From: Agapetus fuscipes
Lineage: Eukaryota; Arthropoda; Insecta; Trichoptera; Glossosomatidae
NCBI GenBank assembly: GCA_951799405.1
Contig: OX637337.1
Location: 19,652,347-19,716,346, forward strand
Length of the DNA: 64,000 nucleotides
Direction: 5' to 3'
Shown: positions 42,885-53,351 of the stretch, piece by piece
Layout: each line of letters begins with the position of its first letter
Position numbering within the stretch: position 1 is the first letter of the stretch
The notes under the pieces: model-generated
What the model was told of the DNA's origin: nothing
The model's database searches: none
What the model saw: only the letters and a program-made list of their open reading frames with translations
Made by a program: the position numbers and the translations under genes

Positions 42885-43160
42885 TCAGGATCTTTATTTA
42901 CACTTAATTTATTTCTACAAATTTATATTTATTTTTAACTCTTTTGGTAACACAAATTTATTTTTCACAGTTTAGTATCGCTTACACTCTTCAATCAAAG
43001 CCAACTATCGCACTCCCTTAGCACACTCAATTCTCCGCCTTATATACTTCACAGACAGTAATTTCCAGTGACTAATTTTGCCAGCACATTCCCGCATATT
43101 CTACAAAATTCGAGACTACAAAAGGATCATTTAATTTCTAGATTTCTTAGGTCTATTGCT
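42885..43160 (-). promoter_or_regulatory. LTR-like promoter/polyA block
   Basis: Minus-strand order: two diverged direct repeats (ATAGGTGTACACCGTAGGTAG and its neighbour, 43150-43255), TATA box AGTATATAAGGCGGAG (near 43035), an initiator-rich segment, then AAAAATAAATTTG and GTAAATAAAGATCC as polyA-signal candidates. This fits a retrotransposon U3-R-U5; the ends are not resolved. It shares the TATATAAGGCGG word with 4037-4051. Confidence 0.45.
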
Positions 43161-43274
43161 ACCTACGGTGTACACCTATATTAACCTACTTTTGACATAA
43201 TGCGATAATAACTATTACTACCTACGATGTATACCTATGTTAATATACTATTTACATTACAATATTTTCAAATA

Positions 43275-43390
43275 CGCCCTTCGCTGGGTGAAAATTAATA
43301 TCCTTTACCAAAGACCGGTCACTAAAGGTCCATCCAGCCTTACAGCAACTGGGTCTTTATTGATTATTGGTGCTTTGCAGCGACGACCAA
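43275..43390. repeat. Dispersed repeat with TCGCTGGGTGAAAA module
   Basis: CTTCGCTGGGTGAAAA, AAAGACCGGTCACTAAAGG and CCTTACAGCAACTGGGTCTT are shared with 28575-28680 and partly 60355-60410. Class unknown; possibly a SINE body. Confidence 0.55.
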
Positions 43391-43429
43391 GCTCGTAAAC
43401 ACCTTGCGGCACTTACGACACTTCGTAGA

Positions 43430-43690
43430 TGATGATGATGATGATGATGGATGAGTTCTTTCCTGTGGCGCCATTTAATGGTCCAGGACCATCTCAAGGG
43501 CGCCATGGCTTCTCGAGAAAAGTAGTGTCTTCAGTTCCTTTCTGAAGGTGGTGGTAGGCTGGTTCGCGCGAACACCGATGGGTAAATTGTTCCAGGCCAC
43601 CGGCCCGGCCACCGCAAAGCTTCTGTCTGACCGTAGACCCCTGAAGTCTCTGAAATCTAGGTAGTCTCCCGCACAGGATTTCTTAAAAAA
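43430..43690 (-). pseudogene. L2/CR1-like LINE RT C-terminus with trinucleotide tail
   Basis: The minus strand encodes SDRSFAVAGPVAWNNLP, then F-R-K-E-L-K-T-L-L-F, the classic C-terminal signature of L2/CR1 reverse transcriptases, then a stop. Its 3' end is a (ATC)n tail, seen as GATGATGATGATG at 43430-43450. 5' truncated near 43690 at an A-rich run. Confidence 0.85.
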
Positions 43691-43699
43691 AAAAAAACA

Positions 43700-43905
43700 T
43701 GACAATACATCACATGACATTACATCACATGGTGTAACATCACAAAAATTAAAGTCATTGTAATGTTTTGTCAATGTGGTGTTTTTTCATGTGATGTAAT
43801 TTTATGTAAAGCCATGTGATGTAATGTCATGTGACGTAATGTCATGTGATGTTATGCCATGTGTTGTTTTGTCGCTGTGCTGTTCTGTCGTGCAATGTCT
43901 TGATC
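43700..43905. repeat. Degenerate CATGTGATGTAATGT tandem, inverted halves
   Basis: 43700-43745 has CATGACATTACATCA-type units; 43775-43870 has the inverse TGATGTAATGTCATG-type units; the joint is near 43760. The right part also pairs, inverted, with 42362-42440. It looks like a minisatellite-rich foldback. Confidence 0.7.
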
Positions 43906-43909
43906 ATGC

Positions 43910-44990
43910 TGAAATTGCCTCTTCTACGTGACTGGCCTGTCTAATATGCGGTACACAACCTGTTTGAGGATTTAGAGACCTGAAATTTTGGCTCACATAC
44001 TAATTTGAACTTACTACGTACAACGTTTTGTTAGTTTGGTATATTTAATGAAAAAAAAATTGTTGTTTAAAAAAAAATCATCATTAGTTATAGTAGCACC
44101 TTTTAAAATAAATTTCTTACCGTTTTTCTTTAATTTTCCAAAATAGCAGCATAACGATGGTTGAATCTGCAAACCAGCCAAGTTAGTTTTGGGTCATTTT
44201 ATAGAAGAGCAATTGAACCTTGTTCAATATTTAACTTATAAAGTTTTCTCATACCAAATTTGAAAGAAATTCTTAGAATACTTCAATCTGGAATAAGTTG
44301 TTAATAACTTTTATATGTTAAGATTTTTTTTATATATTAAAAGTTAAGAGTTTTGAATGTTAATATATCTTTGAAACTTCGATTATAGATAGATTTATAC
44401 TCGGGCTATTGATTCTAACTTAAGAAATATTATTATCCCAATTCATACTAAAGTAACCCAAGTATAAAGCATTTCATAAATTCCCCTCTATAGTATAAAT
44501 GTAAAAAATAAATGAAAGTTAAATCACTCACAAGAGGTGTGGTTACATCTTTCATACATATTTATTTTGATTTGATTGGATGGAGCTGACACAATGCTTT
44601 ATACTCGGGGTACTGATCTCGTCTTGCCTTATAATTTTAATCTCAATTCAGATGTCAGTACTTTTCATGTACTTTAACAAACAGCCGATATATATTCCCA
44701 TTTCCTATGCATAGATTTAATTTGAATTATGATTAAGCATTTACATTTGCACACGCCTCCGGATTTGCGCACACGTTTATGAATCTAATTTCAAATAGTT
44801 TAAGGCGTTGAATATTCAGAGCCAGATGTATTTGTGCCTCTAACGTCTTGGGTTCAATTACAACTACAATATATGTAGAATCTCCTTGTATGTATTCTAT
44901 AATTAATCTTACCAAAGGGATTGAGAAAGCATGAACTTTGTATATAAAACTCAATGGGCAGATGTCTTATAAGTTTTTTTTTTTTCAATG
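43910..44990. other. No gene; repeat A tail scrap
   Basis: 44355-44395 (ATGTTAATATATCTTTGAAAC...GATTATAGATAG) is the 3' tip of repeat A. The 73-codon minus frame at 44733-44954 has no domain. Two near-identical phrases about 120 bp apart (TATACTCGGGCTATTGATTC at 44397, TATACTCGGGGTACTGATCTC at 44600) suggest a small duplication. Confidence 0.4.
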
Positions 44991-44994
44991 TTGA

Positions 44995-45132
44995 TGTAAG
45001 CGAATGGGATATTCAGAGTCATATCAAAACGAGAAAATGCATGAAAAAGGTTATGACTCTAAATGAAATTAAAGTAGTATGCAAGTATCGAAAGAAATAG
45101 CGGTTGATCTGCAATGTTGACGACTAGGGCTC
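44995..45132 (+). pseudogene. LINE-C RT C-terminus, split by Harbinger-like MITE
   Basis: GCGAATGGGATATTCAGAGTC, GAGAAAATGCATGAAAAAGG and AAATAGCGGTTGATCTGCAA encode the LINE-C basic C-terminus (N-E-W-D-I-Q region, C-M-K-K-V, K-W-R). The sequence resumes after the MITE at 46118. Confidence 0.75.
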
Positions 45133-45135
45133 TTA

Positions 45136-46114
45136 TGCCCGCTTTCCACTGCGAGCGGAGCTGACTCCGTACGGACTCCGTTCGACTAGCAACAGTAAAT
45201 TTCATAGAAGTGCTTCCACCGACAGCGAGTCAGCGGAGCGGACTGAGCGAGTACAAAGAGTTACGAAAGTGGTCGCAGAGTTGAGCGAGTTTCCAGCGGA
45301 CTCCGTACGGACTCCGCTCGACTAGCAACAGTAAATTTCATAGAAGTGCTTCCACCGACAGCGGAGTGAGCGGAGCAGGCTGAGCGAGTAAAAATGACTC
45401 CGCTGTGTCATGGTCTCGGCCGCTAGTTTTCAACTGACTTCGCTCCCCCGTGCCCCCCGCGCCAACCCGCGTAGTTGCGTGACAGCGATAAAACACATCA
45501 TACATGATTTACAAAGACACATCATACATTATTGTATTAATTTGAAAATATTAAAATGTATGTTTTATTTCAAACATCTACATTTTATGTTAAAAGCAAA
45601 ATAATACATTACTTTTTATGTTTCGAAACAAAAAAAAAATATTTTATTAATAATTAAAACGTTTGATCTGGGCGTAGGCTGCAACGAGCTGTCACACACT
45701 GCACATCATACATTATTTTATAAATTTGAAAATATTAAAATGTATGTTTTATTTCAAACATCTACTTTTTATGTATTAAAGCAAAATAATATATTACTTT
45801 TTATTTTTCGAAACAAAAAAAAAACTTTTTTTACTAATAATTAAAACGTTTGATCTGGGCGTAGGCTGCAACGAGCTGTCACACACTAGTTGGCGCCGCT
45901 AAGCCAGCTGTAGATGGAAGGCAAACAACTCTTTCATCTGACTCATCTCATTTCCCGCCTAGCTCACTCCGCCGAGCTCGTTAGCTGTGGAAGGCAAATA
46001 CCATTATTTTTTAAAACTCTTTCGCAATGGAAGGCCAAAACTATTTCACTACGCTCCGCTCAGCTATTTCCCGCTCCCGCTCAGCTATTTCCCGCTCGCA
46101 GTGGAAAGCGGGCA
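45136..46114. mobile_element. 979-bp Harbinger-like MITE, copy 1
   Basis: Ends TGCCCGCTTTCCACTGCGAG and inverse, with TTA on each side (45133-45135 and 46115-46117), a PIF/Harbinger-type TWA duplication. Two internal direct duplications: a CTCCGTACGGACTCCG-to-CCACCGACAGCG module (45165-45240 and 45300-45365) and an AACGTTTGATCTGGGCGTAG module (45657 and 45844). It is almost identical to 51517-52475 except for a 20-bp duplication of GCTCAGCTATTTCCCGCTCC near the right end. No transposase. Confidence 0.9.
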
Positions 46115-46117
46115 TTA

Positions 46118-46215
46118 ATATAATCTTTTTTTTCCCCGTAGTACACTTTTCAATATGTTTTGTTCTTTGACTTATTGATCGGTATGAGGCTCACACCCAT
46201 GCTATAATATCTTGG
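46118..46215 (+). repeat. LINE-C 3' UTR continuation and start of repeat A
   Basis: Beyond the MITE the LINE-C spacer continues (CACTTTTCAATATG), then TCTTTGACTTATTGATCGGTATGAGG, the repeat A start. The copy decays after 46210. Confidence 0.65.
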
Positions 46216-46219
46216 TCGA

Positions 46220-46700
46220 AATTGATCGAATGCAGCATCGAGAATATAAATAAAATGCATACAACTTTGCATAACGTCTTACCACCTGTAGTTTATTTTA
46301 AAAATTAACGGTAATCAAAAAAAATCTTCTCAAAGACCTAATTATTTCTGAGAGAATGTTGGCATAATGTTAGTACTCCGCTAATGATAATTGACTAAAT
46401 ATTCAAGTTCATCGCGCAGAACTAAGCGATCGTATAATTCAGAGCAGAATGCAGATCCGTTCACGCAGGGGACTAATCGGTCTCTATACTCCGTACTTGG
46501 GCACGTAGGTAAACATTAAGTACTCGCGAGTGATAAATTTCATCAGAATTATTCACGAATAGCGCTTCCTGGGGATTTAATCCTGAGCGTGCGCTTACAC
46601 TTGGAAATTGTTTCAAATCTCATTGAAATCTGGCAAAACTAGCAAATGCCTTGAACTCACTAACAACCATATCGTTGATATATTACATGCCTATCGTGAG
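46220..46700. other. No feature recognised
   Basis: Moderately AT-rich sequence without repeat landmarks. 46380-46600 looks non-repetitive and could be unique host sequence. Confidence 0.3.
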
Positions 46701-46705
46701 GCCTA

Positions 46706-46787
46706 CTGTAATTTGATGGAAAGCTCAGTTGCTAGAATGCTTGTGTTCCATACCGGAGGGCTAGGATTTAATCCCCACCAAGAGTCT
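46706..46787 (+). repeat. SINE-B head, diverged
   Basis: GAAAGCTCAGTTGCTAGAATGC (A box), GTGTTCCATACCGGAGG and GGATTTAATCCCC (decayed B box) correspond to the SINE-B head at 37321. Directly abutted by an inverse repeat A. Confidence 0.65.
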
Positions 46788-47100
46788 AATCTAATCTAAT
46801 CTAAGTTGCAAAGATATGTAACATTCGTGATTCATATTATATGCATTCTTACAAGCAGACACGAAAAAGTTCGCGCTTGCACATGCAGCATGTCAAATCT
46901 CAAATGGACATACACCCTACAACTCTTGGTGTTCTTTCCTGAAACAAGGGTGAAATTGGCAAAGTGAGCCATTTTCTACAGCATGGGTGATTAGCCGCAT
47001 CTTACCTATAAGTTAAGGAACAATAACAATGAATAAAAAAAATACAATAAATAAATAATCCATATAAACACCAAAACCTATAAAGAATACAAAAAAATAT
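46788..47100 (-). repeat. Repeat A copy with LINE-C spacer
   Basis: Inverse tail TCTAATCTAATCTAAG to CTTACCTATAAGTTAAGG, followed by the spacer (GAATAAAAAAAATACAATAA...ACCAAAACC), which continues to about 47100 as in 27453-27564. Confidence 0.8.
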
Positions 47101-47154
47101 GGCTGCATCTGAATGGAAAATCTCACTTGAATTTGTACTTGTGGATCTTGACCG

Positions 47155-47375
47155 TGACCGTCAATAAACAGTTCAGTTGCTAGAATGTTTGCGTTCCATA
47201 CCAGAGGTCAAGGATTCAATCCCCACAAAGGGTGTCAAAAAATATTCACTGCTTTGGTGTATTTAAAGCCCAAAATAAAAACAATAAAAACCGTTTACTT
47301 AGCCTTCACAGAAAGTGAGAGCCAGCTACCGCTGGGAAACGGCCATATCATGTGTGAAATGGTTGATCAAAAGCT
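47155..47375 (+). repeat. SINE-B, diverged copy
   Basis: Head AGTTCAGTTGCTAGAATG...AAGGATTCAATCCCC, then the body in SINE-B order: AGGGTGTCAAAAA, TTGGTGTATTTAAAGCCC, CTTAGCCTTCACAG, GAGCCAGCTACCGCTGGG. The 3' CGCCACATGCG part is missing. Confidence 0.75.
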
Positions 47376-47379
47376 GGCC

Positions 47380-47565
47380 GTTTAACCTTTTTTAATAAAA
47401 AGTTTAAAGTGAGGGAAAAAGTTTCTCTATTATGATGTTGAAATTAGTTGGGTTGCATTTTAATAAAAACAAAATTTCCTTGTTTTTAGAAGGATTTTAG
47501 AAGATGAAGGTTCTTCTCTAGGATTTATTTTTTTAGATTAAAATGCATCCCTATAACTGAAGTTT
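47380..47565. other. No feature recognised
   Basis: Short AT-rich stretch. Confidence 0.3.
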
Positions 47566-47569
47566 GGTT

Positions 47570-47830
47570 GTTAGTTGCATGCGGCAGCATTAGAGTGTGT
47601 GCAGCATCTTCAAACTACGCCTCCTTCTCCCACCACACCATCAAACTACGCCCTAGAAACTTAACGTCTCGGCCTGCATATAAAAAGCGTGTGAGTGGCT
47701 TCTACAGTCAGTTGTACTTAACACTCCGAGAGAGCCGCACTCAAAGTGAAAGAATTCCAGAGAAAATAACATTGCTAATAAACATCAAAGAAGATTCTCA
47801 CTCTAGTTTTTTTCTGCTTTAGTTTTTTAA
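47570..47830 (+). promoter_or_regulatory. Promoter- or LTR-like block
   Basis: A TATA box in CTGCATATAAAAAGCG (47675-47690) lies about 25 bp upstream of an initiator-like CAGTCAGT (47706), with TAATAAACATC (47777) as a possible polyA signal. An 84-codon frame covers it without a domain. An LTR is the likely source, but a host promoter is possible. Confidence 0.35.
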
Positions 47831-47834
47831 GGAT

Positions 47835-48570
47835 AATATCGATACCTTAAGGTAAAACTGAATGAATGATATGTTGAGCTAATATGGGTGTCTCAGATTA
47901 ATGCACCTTTTTCCGATTTTCTAGAGAGAAAACACTACGAAGCTGTGAAAATTCTGTTGTTAAGGAGGCTGTCATGAGCATTTTTTTTAGAAATATATAC
48001 CTAACTTAATTTAAGAATTTACACCCAATCGAATGTTTTATCCACGATGTTTTTAAATCACCAATTATTTAGTTTTACCTTTCATGAGCCGATATAAAAA
48101 TTAAAGATGTACAAAAATTTACTAAATATTTTCGTAATTAAAGTTTGATTTTTTTTTTGTTTCGTGAGAATATTTATTGATAAAACAGCATTAAATACAC
48201 AATTCTGAGAACAGGATCAGTTTTGAACTGTAGATTTGTTTTCTAAGGATTACGAGAATGCTGGCCCTCATAATTTATTCATCTCCAACTTATGAGCAAA
48301 CAAAACCAAAACACATACGTTTTATGCAAAATCCTACAATATTGCTAGTTCCATATAAAACATTGCAGTTTATAATTCCATGAGCTTTCGATTAGATAAC
48401 ATGTTTCAAGTGTGATCTTTTTTTAACTGCTCGTAATAATTTAATTTAATTTTAAATTGTATTACATATATAATTGTATTATATGTATTCCATTTTTGGT
48501 ATTCCACAAGGTTTCCATTCAGTTGAAGGGGGCTGTATCTCATTTCTTCTGAAGGATGATTAAGTTTTTC
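47835..48570. other. No feature recognised
   Basis: AT-rich, no landmarks. Confidence 0.35.
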
Positions 48571-48574
48571 TTGG

Positions 48575-48655
48575 TGAAAATTGAACCCTAGCCCTCGGCA
48601 TTAAATGCAAGTATTCCACCAAGTGAGCTTTAGAGCAATGACCAAACGATCGATA
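48575..48655 (-). repeat. SINE-B head, diverged
   Basis: Inverse reading gives AAAGCTCACTTGGTGGAATAC, a TTGCATTTAATGCC anticodon region and GGGTTCAATTTTC, a decayed tRNA-Ala-like head. Confidence 0.6.
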
Positions 48656-48659
48656 AACT

Positions 48660-49815
48660 TCTTATTCGTTCATTTCGCTTACGAACACATTTTTTTTTCA
48701 GAATTTCTCTATATACTCGTATTTTGAAACAAAAGATCTCGTTACTGGAATGTACATTTTTAATTTGACAAAAGCTGTTTGCCAAAGCTTGCACAAAAGA
48801 AAAATATTAAATAAGATATTATGCAGTTAACGAGATTTAGTATTAAATACAAAATTGAAAGGGACAATGTATTAATTTTAAACGGAACAGCGCTGCAGCA
48901 TCCGTGTAAAAAGACAGTCTCGGAGTCTGGGGCTTTTTAATTAACGCATCTCTTTGTACTGTCACTAACGGCGTCATCTTCTGTCAGGGTGGAAGGAATC
49001 TCAAGTAATGAACAGACTTGGATCTAATAAGGTGCCTTGTGGGACTCTCTGCATCAAGTACAAAACTTAACGTTAAAGCTAAACCAGCGCGTCGTTACAA
49101 ACATAAGTGTAACCGAAACACTCGCTGGAGGTATTGTTTTAGTTTTCCTGCATTTTTGGTAAAACTTAATGGTAAAGTTTAAATGTAGTGTTATACTTGA
49201 GCTACTAGCTGTCTCAGCTGACACAATCTGTGGTCTCTTTAGCCGCAAACTTTCTCAAAGAGTATTACAAAACCACCCGAAAAAACTTTACAAATTAGAC
49301 TTTCACATTTTTTTGACGCAAGAATACAATGGGTTTTTTTACCTCCCAGTTCACCGAACTCTGTAATGTGTAAAGTTTGACACAAATTAATTGTAACTTG
49401 TACCTTGAAAGATAGTATGAGAGCTTTGAAGAGGGTATGAGCAGAGTTTAATTGGTTTCTTAGTATCAAAGTGCCATTATAGGGGAGGAAGACCCCTGAC
49501 TTGATTTCTAATACTCTTCGGTCAATAAATCAAGGAAGCTATTAAATATATTTATAGCACACCTTTAGAATGCCACTTACTATTTACTGGGTATCATAAA
49601 CAATTTAATAGGAAACATAACTTATTCATTTGCCTACATCAATATGTGAGCTAATTTTATTTCGTATATTCCTTCTCACAATCTGGAGTCCTTACTATTC
49701 ACTATTAAAAATTTAACGTGAAAACTATATGGTGTACTTTAAGAAGTGTTTAATACTTGAGGTAGGTACTTTCATGGCATAAATTGTTTTTTCATTTATA
49801 GTGGAATAATTGCTC
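48660..49815. other. No feature recognised
   Basis: Frames of 64-76 codons at 49054-49469 overlap on both strands with no domain. 48900-49000 is slightly GC-richer. Nothing else is seen. Confidence 0.35.
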
Positions 49816-49819
49816 TATA

Positions 49820-50353
49820 ATCAATAATCTAAGTTGCAGAGATATCGCTGCCCTAGTTCAATACTCAGACATCTTACACAAAGCTAGTTTCGAGAAAATC
49901 GAAAAAGAAGGTTTGTAATCGCTATGATAATTACAGTTAACTTTGTTTTAAAGTCACTTAATGCAACTAAGCTACACATTGTTGCGTTAAGTGACTTTAA
50001 AACAAAGTTAACTGTAATTATCATAGCGATTACAAACCTTCTTTTTCGATTTTCTCGAAACTAGCTTTGTGTAAGATGTCTGAGTATTGAACTAGGGCAG
50101 CGATATATTAACATTTAAGGCTCTCAAATGCATGCCCACAAACAAACACGCGTAATTAGCGCTTACAAATGCTGAATAAGTACTTACAAATAAAATCCAA
50201 ACCTCAAATGAACATAAGCCCCACAACTTTTGCCGACCTTCCCTGACACAGGGGTGGCATTGGCAAAGTGAACCATTTTTAGAGTATGGGTGGTCAGCCG
50301 CATACCAGCCTATAAGTCAAGGAACATACACGACAAATCACATTTTATAAATC
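49820..50353 (-). repeat. Repeat A plus LINE-C spacer, split by palindrome
   Basis: Inverse tail and tip at 49820-49845 (AATCTAAGTTGCAGAGATAT), interrupted by a 257-bp palindrome, resume at 50103 (ATATTAACATTTAAGGCTCTC) and run to CCAGCCTATAAGTCAAGGAAC (50325). The LINE-C spacer then leads into the PLE target site. The other half of this LINE-C lies at 55785-56045. Confidence 0.85.
49846..50102. mobile_element. 257-bp near-perfect palindromic element
   Basis: CGCTGCCCTAGTTCAATACT at the left and its exact inverse at the right continue as arms of about 115 bp that meet near 49974. The centre reads GCAACTAAGCTACACATTGTTGCG. ATAT flanks both sides, consistent with a 4-bp duplication when compared with intact repeat A (GATATATTAAC). 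No coding sequence. Confidence 0.85.
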
Positions 50354-50697
50354 AATAAATAATAATATAAATATTTAAAAATATAAATGGTAAAACATTG
50401 TTTTAATTCACTTTATTTTATTTGTTTATGCTCGAATATTTTCGCCTAATGAGGCATCTTCAAGAGCAGAATGGTTACAAATATATTTTTATAAAATAAT
50501 TTTCAAAACAATTTTCAAAACAACTTTTTTTCCCAAAACAAAAGCAAAATTCATAGACAAAATTTTTTTTAAACACAAATGTAAGATTCAAAAATGCATT
50601 ATTGTTAGGTATAATGAAATTAAAAATTTGAATACAATAAAAATAAAATATGTTAGTTAAATAAAAATAATAATAGTAATAACAAATAAAAAACAAA

Positions 50698-51515
50698 TTA
50701 TTGCAATATTGGTGAAACATAGGGAATCTGCACATTCACTAAGTCTTTATTTTTATTTTTGTAGATTTCCAACGCTTCCAGAGCCATCAGTCTCCTCACT
50801 TCACACTCAGAGTGCATTACCTCTACATTGGTAATATCGAAAGTATGGTCTTTATCAATGCAATGGTCTGCCATCTCAGAGTATGCAGATAAGCCTCTGA
50901 GTGCTCTGGAATGTTCTTTAAATCTTGTGCGTACTGATCTCCCTGTCTCACCAATATATAAAGCCTCACAGTCATTACATTTAATTTTATACACTCCACC
51001 CATATCCAATTTATCTACTTTATCCTTATTGTTGAACAGTAATTTATGTAGATTGTTTTTTGTATAAAAAGCAAAGTTTATATCATGTTTTAAAAAATTT
51101 TTAATTTTGTATGAAATACTATTATTTACAAATAAACATTTTCGCCAAGGTCTATCTAAATTTTGATTAGTAATTACAGGATAAATAAATTTTTTGAAAA
51201 TGTCCTGGATATCATGTTTCTTAATTATCTGTTTTATTTCATTTTCTTTATACCCATTATTGATTGCAATACCCATAATACATTTGTATTCTTTCCTATA
51301 TTCCTCACCATCAAGTGGCAACTGTTGTAACCTATGGGCCATGGCATGAAATGCTGACATCTTTTGAGAATATGGATGATTAGAAAATATATGTATTATG
51401 GTATCTGTATACGTTGGCTTTCTAAATATTCCAAATTTAAATTGACTATTTACAATTTGGATGCTTATGTCTAAGAAATTTAAAACCCCCCCCTGTTCAA
51501 TCTCTAAAGTGAATT
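50698..51515 (-). pseudogene. PLE C-terminal half, left copy
   Basis: The minus strand encodes the region matching residues 407-678 of the right copy. From its first internal Met (51360) the 220 residues are the same as residues 459-678 of the right copy, including CxxC, YIG, the R-x-R pair and EH of the GIY-YIG nuclease. The RT catalytic motifs are absent because the region equivalent to 53246-54570 is deleted. It cannot encode a working reverse transcriptase, but the nuclease domain is unbroken. Confidence 0.9.
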
Positions 51516-51516
51516 A

Positions 51517-52475
51517 TGCCCGCTTTCCACTGCGAGCGGAGCTGACTCCGTACGGACTCCGTTCGACTAGCAACAGTAAATTTCATAGAAGTGCTTCCAC
51601 CGACAGCGAGTCAGCGGAGCGGACTGAGCGAGTACAAAGAGTTACGAAAGTGGTCGCAGAGTTGAGCGAGTTTCCAGCGGACTCCGTACGGACTCCGCTC
51701 GACTAGCAACAGTAAATTTCATAGAAGTGCTTCCACCGACAGCGGAGTGAGCGGAGCAGGCTGAGCGAGTAAAAATGACTCCGCTGTGTCATGGTCTCGG
51801 CCGCTAGTTTTCAACTGACTTCGCTCCCCCGTGCCCCCCGCGCCAACCCGCGTAGTTGCGTGACAGCGATAAAACACATCATACATGATTTACAAAGACA
51901 CATCATACATTATTGTATTAATTTGAAAATATTAAAATGTATGTTTTATTTCAAACATCTACATTTTATGTTAAAAGCAAAATAATACATTACTTTTTAT
52001 GTTTCGAAACAAAAAAAAAATCTTTTATTAATAATTAAAACGTTTGATCTGGGCGTAGGCTGCAACGAGCTGTCACACACTGCACATCATACATTATTTT
52101 ATAAATTTGAAAATATTAAAATGTATGTTTTATTTCAAACATCTACTTTTTATGTATTAAAGCAAAATAATATATTACTTTTTATTTTTCGAAACAAAAA
52201 AAAAAACTTTTTTTACTAATAATTAAAACGTTTGATCTGGGCGTAGGCTGCAACGAGCTGTCACACACTAGTTGGCTCCGCTAAGCCAGCTGTAGATGGA
52301 AGGCAAACAACTCTTTCATCTGACTCATCTCATTTCCCGCCTAGCTCACTCCGCCGAGCTCGTTAGCTGTGGAAGGCAAATACCATTATTTTTTAAAACT
52401 CTTTCGCAATGGAAGGCCAAAACTATTTCACTACGCTCCGCTCAGCTATTTCCCGCTCGCAGTGGAAAGCGGGCA
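51517..52475. mobile_element. 959-bp Harbinger-like MITE, copy 2
   Basis: Ends TGCCCGCTTTCCACTGCGAG and inverse, TTA on each side (51514-51516 and 52476-52478). It sits exactly at the deletion junction of the left PLE; the TTA target was made from two PLE bases and one filler base. Nearly identical to 45136-46114, so the family moved recently. Confidence 0.9.
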
Positions 52476-52480
52476 TTAGA

Positions 52481-52769
52481 GTCTCCGCCTGCCCACCGCG
52501 GCCATATCTGTGTGGTCATCCCAAACGCATATTCCCTACATTTGTTTTATTTTTCCCGATCCACAAAAAATATACGGATTTATTTGGCTAATCAATTGTT
52601 TTCAAAGTTTTTTTAATTATAAATTGCACAACAAATTTAAAAACTGATTATTTGCTTTTATTTTTCATATTTTTTTTGCGTTATTGTCAATGGTTATTGT
52701 TTTAATAATTATTTAAAAACGACTGAAAATTCCCTATTCTTTAAATAATATTTATAAAGTGACATCTCT
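52481..52769 (-). repeat. Left arm of 289-bp inverted repeat (PLE 5' region)
   Basis: From GTCTCCGCCTGCCCACCGCG to AAAGTGACATCTCT, the exact inverse of 52957-53245 as far as read by eye. It is the remaining 5' region of the left PLE copy. Confidence 0.9.
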
Positions 52770-52956
52770 TACTTGTCATATTTCGCCATCAGCCTAACTG
52801 GCGACTACTTAGTCTGGGTACAACGCCGGACTAGACCAAATTTGAAATATTGATTCTCGTTCATAGTGTAACGTAGGAACAGTTGAGCCTGCGACCAAAT
52901 TTGGACGGCTGAAATTACGTCCGTTCAATGTCGTATTTCAAAATAAAATCTGTTCT
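52770..52956 (+). other. Loop between PLE arms, probable 5' end of right copy
   Basis: 187 bp of unique, less AT-rich sequence (TACTTGTCATATTTCGCC...AATAAAATCTGTTCT) between the inverted arms. It holds GACCAAATTTG twice. It probably belongs to the 5' UTR/promoter region of the longer right-hand PLE, with the left copy truncated at 52769. Confidence 0.5.
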
Positions 52957-53245
52957 AGAGATGTCACTTTATAAATATTATTTAAAGAATAGGGAATTTT
53001 CAGTCGTTTTTAAATAATTATTAAAACAATAACCATTGACAATAACGCAAAAAAAATATGAAAAATAAAAGCAAATAATCAGTTTTTAAATTTGTTGTGC
53101 AATTTATAATTAAAAAAACTTTGAAAACAATTGATTAGCCAAATAAATCCGTATATTTTTTGTGGATCGGGAAAAATAAAACAAATGTAGGGAATATGCG
53201 TTTGGGATGACCACACAGATATGGCCGCGGTGGGCAGGCGGAGAC
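52957..53245 (+). repeat. Right arm of 289-bp inverted repeat (PLE 5' UTR)
   Basis: AGAGATGTCACTTTATAAAT to GGGCAGGCGGAGAC, the inverse of the left arm. It leads into CGCGGGGCAGACGTCACAAT and the coding region. A CRE-like TGACGTC/GACGTCA word lies at 53255-53261, just outside the arm. Confidence 0.9.
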
Positions 53246-53351
53246 GCGCGGGGCAGACGTCACAATGGCGGACGGCTTGTTGTTTTGTTTGTAAACAAAC
53301 AGACAGATTATTGATGACCAAATTTATGAAGATATTTCTGATTTTGGTAAG

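Noticed and set aside
45410..45604. 64-codon frame repeated exactly at 51791-51985
   Set aside because: It is identical in both because the two MITE copies are near identical; it shows no domain and crosses AT-rich filler.
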